From UBA3537 sp038138145 (GTDB taxonomy: Bacteria > Bacteroidota > Bacteroidia > Flavobacteriales > Flavobacteriaceae): a stretch of DNA of 64,000 nt. Under the pieces are notes generated by a model that saw only the letters and a list, made by a program, of their open reading frames with translations, was not told the origin of the DNA and made no database searches. Below are positions 59,928 through 64,000 of this stretch, piece by piece. The stretch covers positions 124,001 to 188,000 of the forward strand of contig JAYQDD010000003.1 of the NCBI GenBank assembly GCA_038138145.1, read 5' to 3'. Position 1 is the stretch's first letter; the number at the start of each line of letters is the position of its first letter. A program made the position numbers and the translations under genes.

Positions 59928-61789
59928 TATTGATTGATTTTAAATGGTTTTCCGCTGTAGGGTTTCAGGTATTCTTCTTCTAAACTTTTGTTTAAAACAA
60001 GTTGCTCCATATACTTCAAGCTCACATCACCTTTCAGGTATTTTTCAATCATCAAACTAGCGATTCGACCGGCCCAACGGGCACCATAATATCCATTTTC
60101 GACCAGTACAGCTAGGGCAATCTTTGGATCGTCTTTTGGTGCAAAGGCCACAAAAATAGAGTGGTCCGTCAGTTGTGTTTTGACCCCATCGATTTTTGTA
60201 AAATTCTCAGCAGTACCTGTTTTACCACAAATTTCAATTCCGGGGACTTTTAAAAACCCTGCGGTTCCATTGGTATAAACGCCATGCATACCCTCGATGA
60301 TCGGATCAAAATGTGTAGAATCAATTGTGGTTTCTTTTTTTATGGTAAATTTTTCATGTATAGATTCATTTTCGATAGATTTGATGATATGTGGCGTATA
60401 ATAGAATCCTTTGTTGGCAATGGCGGCGGTCATATTGGCCAATTGAATGGGCGTGACTAAAATTTCTCCTTGCCCAATGGAATTGGATAAAATTGTGGTA
60501 GCACCCCATTTAAAATCGGGATACCATGCGTCATAATAAGCCCCATCAGGAATATTTCCTTTTTTTCCTACAGGAAGATCATTACCCAGAAAATTACCTA
60601 ATCCAAAACTTTTGATGTGGTTACTCCAAACATCCATTCCATTTGAAGCATCGTCGTATTTGTCAATAGTTTTTCTAAAAGCCATCGCAAAATAGGAATT
60701 GCATGATTTGCTTATAGCTGAATATAAATTCCTGTACCCCCTACCACAATGACATCCCATGGTTCGTTTGTTTTTTCCATACACATAACTTTCGTTGCAA
60801 TAAATTGTTTCTTGTGTTGAGATGGCATTTTCTTGAAGAGCAGCAAGAGCAACTATAGTTTTGAAAGGTGATCCGGGGACATGCATTCGGATGAGTGCTT
60901 TGTCAAAGAGGGGTTTGTGTATGGAATCTCTATAGAGTGTTGTGTAATTTTCTGAACGTTTTCTTCCAACCAACAATGCTGGATTGTACGATGGAGCAGA
61001 AACGATGCTCAACAATTCTCCTGTACTGGGTTCAATGGCAACAATACCTCCCATTTTGTTTTGCATCAATTTTTCGCCATATTCTTGTAGCGTTGCATCT
61101 ATGGTGAGTGTAATATTTTTGCCAGGAATGGGGAGGGTGTCGAATTGTCCATTTTTGTACGATCCGATATCCCTATTATAAATGTCTTTTTGAATGTATT
61201 TTACCCCTTTTTCACCTCTTAAAACATTCTCGTAGGATTTTTCAACACCTTGTTTTCCAATCAAATCGCCTAACTTATAATAACCATCTCCTGAAAGGTT
61301 ATCAGGATTGACTTCGGCAATGTAGCCCAAAACATTAGCACCAATTTCTGTTTGGTAGTCACGTACAGCTCTTTTTTGGACATAAAACCCTTTAAATTTC
61401 CTTAGCTTTTCAGACAAAAAAGCATAGTCTTCTTTGGAAAGATGTGATAAAAAAATGGAAGGTAAACGAGGGGAATATCGCTTTGCACGATTATAGGATT
61501 TTAAAAATTGGGCTTTATCAATATTAAGCAGTGAACAAAACATAAGGGTATCCAGTGCTTCAACTTCTCTTGGAACCACAATAACATCGTAGGTCGGTTG
61601 ATTGGCAACCAATAACTTTCCACTGCGATCATATATGTACCCGCGTTTTGGATACTGGTATACTTTACGGATGGCGTTGTCATTTTCTAAGGAATTGGAT
61701 TCATCTGCGTACACTTGCAAATAAAACAATCTTCCAACGAAAGTGATGCCGGTAAGAATAACAAGTCCTAAGAGTAAAACCTTTCTCAT
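59927..61789 (-). CDS. mrdA: Penicillin-binding protein 2 (MrdA), elongation transpeptidase
   Basis: 620 residues. One N-terminal membrane segment, PBP dimerisation domain, then the transpeptidase: SPFK (SxxK catalytic Ser in HVPGSPFKTIVALA), SCN in AISKSCNSYFA, and KTGTAEN. It cross-links peptidoglycan along the rod. It overlaps mreD by four bases and rodA by one. Confidence 0.96.
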   Translation of the reverse strand: MRKVLLLGLVILTGITFVGRLFYLQVYADESNSLENDNAIRKVYQYPKRGYIYDRSGKLLVANQPTYDVIVVPREVEALDTLMFCSLLNIDKAQFLKSYNRAKRYSPRLPSIFLSHLSKEDYAFLSEKLRKFKGFYVQKRAVRDYQTEIGANVLGYIAEVNPDNLSGDGYYKLGDLIGKQGVEKSYENVLRGEKGVKYIQKDIYNRDIGSYKNGQFDTLPIPGKNITLTIDATLQEYGEKLMQNKMGGIVAIEPSTGELLSIVSAPSYNPALLVGRKRSENYTTLYRDSIHKPLFDKALIRMHVPGSPFKTIVALAALQENAISTQETIYCNESYVYGKNKRTMGCHCGRGYRNLYSAISKSCNSYFAMAFRKTIDKYDDASNGMDVWSNHIKSFGLGNFLGNDLPVGKKGNIPDGAYYDAWYPDFKWGATTILSNSIGQGEILVTPIQLANMTAAIANKGFYYTPHIIKSIENESIHEKFTIKKETTIDSTHFDPIIEGMHGVYTNGTAGFLKVPGIEICGKTGTAENFTKIDGVKTQLTDHSIFVAFAPKDDPKIALAVLVENGYYGARWAGRIASLMIEKYLKGDVSLKYMEQLVLNKSLEEEYLKPYSGKPFKINQ

Positions 61790-62292
61790 TTTTCTTTTCT
61801 ACTAAAAAGCGTTTGCAATGTCAAGGTTAGAAAAAGTGTAAAAAGTGCCGAGCTTAAAACTCTTGAGACTACCAATCCTGCCTTTGAGTTGTCAAAAACA
61901 ATTAAGATGAATAAAACAAAATGATGAACAAGAATCATCATAGCGAAATAAACAAGACGTGGCAATAAATCCGAGTCGTTAAATTTGATGGCTTGATACT
62001 CATAAGCAGCACCAAAAGTTGATTTTAAAAATATGGGTCTTATGTATGCAATAGTCACACAAGCAGCGGCATGTGCTCCGCCAGAATCTAAAAACAAATC
62101 AATGAGGAGTCCAAGACAAAAACTGACAAAAATGAAACTTAATCTGTTGTTTTTTACAGGGTAAATTAAAATAAATAAGATATAAATATAAGGATTTATA
62201 CTTCCTAAAAAATTCATTTGATTGCAAATGAGTACTTGCAGAAGTACCAACACAACAAACCGAACTATGTTTGAAAATAACATACTATTCAT
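61786..62292 (-). CDS. mreD: Rod-shape-determining membrane protein MreD
   Basis: 168 residues, five or so hydrophobic segments, with the MreD core GSINPYIYILFILIYPVK and SFCLGLLIDLFLDSGGAHA. It links MreC and the elongasome in the inner membrane. It overlaps mreC by eight bases and mrdA by four. A second ATG three codons in could be used. Confidence 0.9.
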   Translation of the reverse strand: MNSMLFSNIVRFVVLVLLQVLICNQMNFLGSINPYIYILFILIYPVKNNRLSFIFVSFCLGLLIDLFLDSGGAHAAACVTIAYIRPIFLKSTFGAAYEYQAIKFNDSDLLPRLVYFAMMILVHHFVLFILIVFDNSKAGLVVSRVLSSALFTLFLTLTLQTLFSRKEK

Positions 62293-63091
62293 TGATTGGG
62301 TTTAATGTTTGTAATTCTTTAAAATCTAGATTATTGATCACATGAACATGGCGCAAATTCGTCATGTCATTGAACAACCTAACATTGATGATGTAGAGGT
62401 CTTTTGTATCGTTGAGTTGATAAGACTCTACTGCACCAATGGGAATATTTTCGGGGAACGTATAAGAAAAACCACTGGTCACAATGGTGTCGCCAACACT
62501 TATAGCGGCCAAATCTTGGACATCATTCAGTTGTACAATGTTGTGGTGCACTCCGTCCCAACCTAAGGTGCCAAAATGATTACTTTGTTTTAGTTTTGCA
62601 TTGATTTTACTTTTGGTATTCAAAATGGAAAGTACTCGTGCATATTTGGCAGATGTTTTGTCGATAATTCCAACAATGCCTTTGGCACTAATCACGCCAA
62701 AATCCTCTTTAATACCGACGTGTTCGCCTTTGTCAATCGTGATGTAATTATCTAAATACCGATAGCTGTTTTTATTCACTAGGGCCGGCGTTAATCGAAA
62801 TTTTTCTTCAACAATTAAGTTTTTAAACTGTTTATTTTGGGTATTAAACACCCTAGATTTTAGGCGGTTATTTTCCTCTAAAAGTAAAGCGTTTTCTTCC
62901 TTTAAATAAAAGTAATCACCAATTTTGGCAAAGATACCATGTATGCTTCCTGATATTTGATTTGCAGAGTTGATGAATTTGGCTTTGTGGTAGTCATGCG
63001 CTTGGGTAGTTAGCATAAAAGCAATCAAAAACAAAATCAAAAACAAGAGGGTAGTTCTGTTTTTAAAAAAGAAGTTGAGGAGTTGCTGCAT
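62285..63091 (-). CDS. mreC: Rod-shape-determining protein MreC
   Basis: 268 residues. An N-terminal membrane segment (about 12-28), a coiled coil (about 60-85, KEENALLLEENNRLKSRV) and a periplasmic beta domain (GISAKGIVGIIDKTSAKYARVLSI type core, GTLGWDG, VGDTIVTSGFSYTFPENIPIG). It lies 10 bases after mreB and organises the elongation complex. Confidence 0.95.
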   Translation of the reverse strand: MQQLLNFFFKNRTTLLFLILFLIAFMLTTQAHDYHKAKFINSANQISGSIHGIFAKIGDYFYLKEENALLLEENNRLKSRVFNTQNKQFKNLIVEEKFRLTPALVNKNSYRYLDNYITIDKGEHVGIKEDFGVISAKGIVGIIDKTSAKYARVLSILNTKSKINAKLKQSNHFGTLGWDGVHHNIVQLNDVQDLAAISVGDTIVTSGFSYTFPENIPIGAVESYQLNDTKDLYIINVRLFNDMTNLRHVHVINNLDFKELQTLNPINE

Positions 63092-63101
63092 GACTCAATA
63101 G

Positions 63102-64000
63102 CTATTTGATCAAGACACTCTTATATTTTGAGATATTTTTTAGAACAATACCTGTTCCTCGAACAACAGCTCTAAGCGGGTCTTCGGCAATGTAGACGGG
63201 GAGGTCTGTTTTTTGCGACAAACGTTTGTCCAACCCTCGGAGCATAGATCCACCACCTGCAAGGTATATCCCTGTGTTGTAGATGTCTGCTGCGAGTTCT
63301 GGCGGCGTTTGTGATAAGGTTTCCATGACAGAATCTTCAATTCTAAGAATTGATTTGTCCAATGCTTTTGCAATTTCGCGGTGCGAAATTTGAACTTGTT
63401 TTGGTTTCCCAGTGAGTAAATCTCTCCCCTGAACATTCATCTCATCTGGAGGGAGTTCAAGGTCTTCTGTGGCAGCACCAATTTGTATTTTAATTTTTTC
63501 TGCAGTACGATCCCCAACATAAAGGTTGTGTTGGGTACGCATATAATAGATGATATCGTTGGTAAATACATCACCAGCCACTTTTACGGACTTGTCACAT
63601 ACAATGCCTCCAAGGGCAATCACAGCAATTTCTGTTGTTCCACCGCCGATGTCCACAATCATATTTCCTTTGGGTTGCATGATGTCTACGCCAATTCCGA
63701 TGGCTGCGGCCATAGGTTCGTGGATGAGGTACACTTCTTTACCATTCACACGCTCAGCAGACTCTTTTACCGCGCGCATTTCTACTTCTGTGATTCCTGA
63801 CGGAATACAAATGACCATACGCAATGAGGGTGCAAATAACTTTTTCTTAAGCGCTGGGATATTTTTGATAAACATACTAATCATCTGTTCTGAAGCATCA
63901 AAATCGGCGATAACGCCATCTTTCAATGGGCGAATGGTTTTTATGTTTTCGTGTGTTTTTCCTTGCATCAAATTGGCCTCTTTACCAACGGCTATAATCT
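63102..64000 (-). CDS. mreB: Rod-shape-determining actin MreB, 5' end outside window
   Basis: The frame stays open to base 64000, and residues before the first internal Met read IIAVGKEANL, a known MreB segment, so the true start is beyond the window. About 299 residues are visible. Actin fold: MIVDIGGGTTEIAVIALGG and the ATP site IYLAGGGSMLRGLDKRL. It forms filaments that guide lateral wall growth. First visible gene of the mreB-mreC-mreD-mrdA-rodA operon. Confidence 0.96.
   Translation of the reverse strand, partial: IIAVGKEANLMQGKTHENIKTIRPLKDGVIADFDASEQMISMFIKNIPALKKKLFAPSLRMVICIPSGITEVEMRAVKESAERVNGKEVYLIHEPMAAAIGIGVDIMQPKGNMIVDIGGGTTEIAVIALGGIVCDKSVKVAGDVFTNDIIYYMRTQHNLYVGDRTAEKIKIQIGAATEDLELPPDEMNVQGRDLLTGKPKQVQISHREIAKALDKSILRIEDSVMETLSQTPPELAADIYNTGIYLAGGGSMLRGLDKRLSQKTDLPVYIAEDPLRAVVRGTGIVLKNISKYKSVLIK

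Noticed and set aside
1..64000. CRISPR arrays, insertion sequences, prophage or integrase genes
   Set aside because: No repeat-spacer pattern, transposase or integrase motif, or terminal inverted repeats were seen.

Overview
The window is a gene-dense, AT-rich piece of a chromosome from a gliding member of the Bacteroidota, most likely a marine Flavobacteriaceae. The evidence is gldB/gldC and gldE/gldD, a type IX secretion substrate with a type B C-terminal domain next to its PorP/SprF and OmpA partners, Bacteroidota-type promoters (TAnnTTTG at -7), almost no Shine-Dalgarno sites, and the ssb-mutY and mreBCD-mrdA-rodA blocks. I see no insertion sequence, prophage, CRISPR array, tRNA or rRNA. 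It reads as core chromosome.

Layout: 1-276, end of an unknown membrane protein. 324-7864 (minus), a type IX unit: large secreted protein, PorP/SprF-like barrel, OmpA/PorE-like protein. 8034-9245, hflX. 9291-17446 (minus), the SUF iron-sulfur operon (iscA-type carrier, sufB, lipoprotein, sufC, sufD, sufS, unknown, sufE, sufT-like DUF59, DUF2480), then a DUF3078 barrel. 17554-22096 (minus), four overlapping genes: LVIVD beta-propeller lipoprotein, repeat propeller lipoprotein, MbnP-like protein, MauG/MbnH-like di-heme peroxidase. 22187-26673: thiL, then mutY-ssb-gldE-gldD (minus). 26805-28974: HU, an unannotated 29-residue ribosomal-type protein, and RNase G. 29030-33299 (minus): leuACDB. 33448-34989: a helical-repeat protein.

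35077-52557 is the sulfur half. A SAM-I riboswitch precedes metY, a metX-like acyltransferase and a metZ-like enzyme. Next come an Rrf2 regulator and a sulfate assimilation operon (DUF2061, cysH, cysD, cysN, ferredoxin, sulfite reductase with a HEPN tail, cobA, siroheme synthase, ferredoxin reductase, second ferredoxin). A second SAM-I riboswitch precedes a split metH and metF. Together they lead from sulfate to sulfide to homocysteine to methionine, with siroheme and electron supply made in the same operon. 52644-64000 holds a polyprenyl diphosphate synthase, dnaG, a degenerate response regulator, nadE, gldB-gldC and the rod-shape operon mreB(partial)-mreC-mreD-mrdA-rodA.

The points most worth a second look are: loss of the zinc ligands in both DnaG and RNase G; a LuxR-type regulator whose receiver lacks its phosphoacceptor; the four-gene MbnP/MbnH-like locus with two beta-propeller lipoproteins; a four-cysteine DUF2480 protein closing the suf operon; the sulfite reductase-HEPN fusion; a probable operator over the start of the cys operon; and the tiny bS22/mS38-like protein. 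All functions are inferred from sequence reading without database searches.
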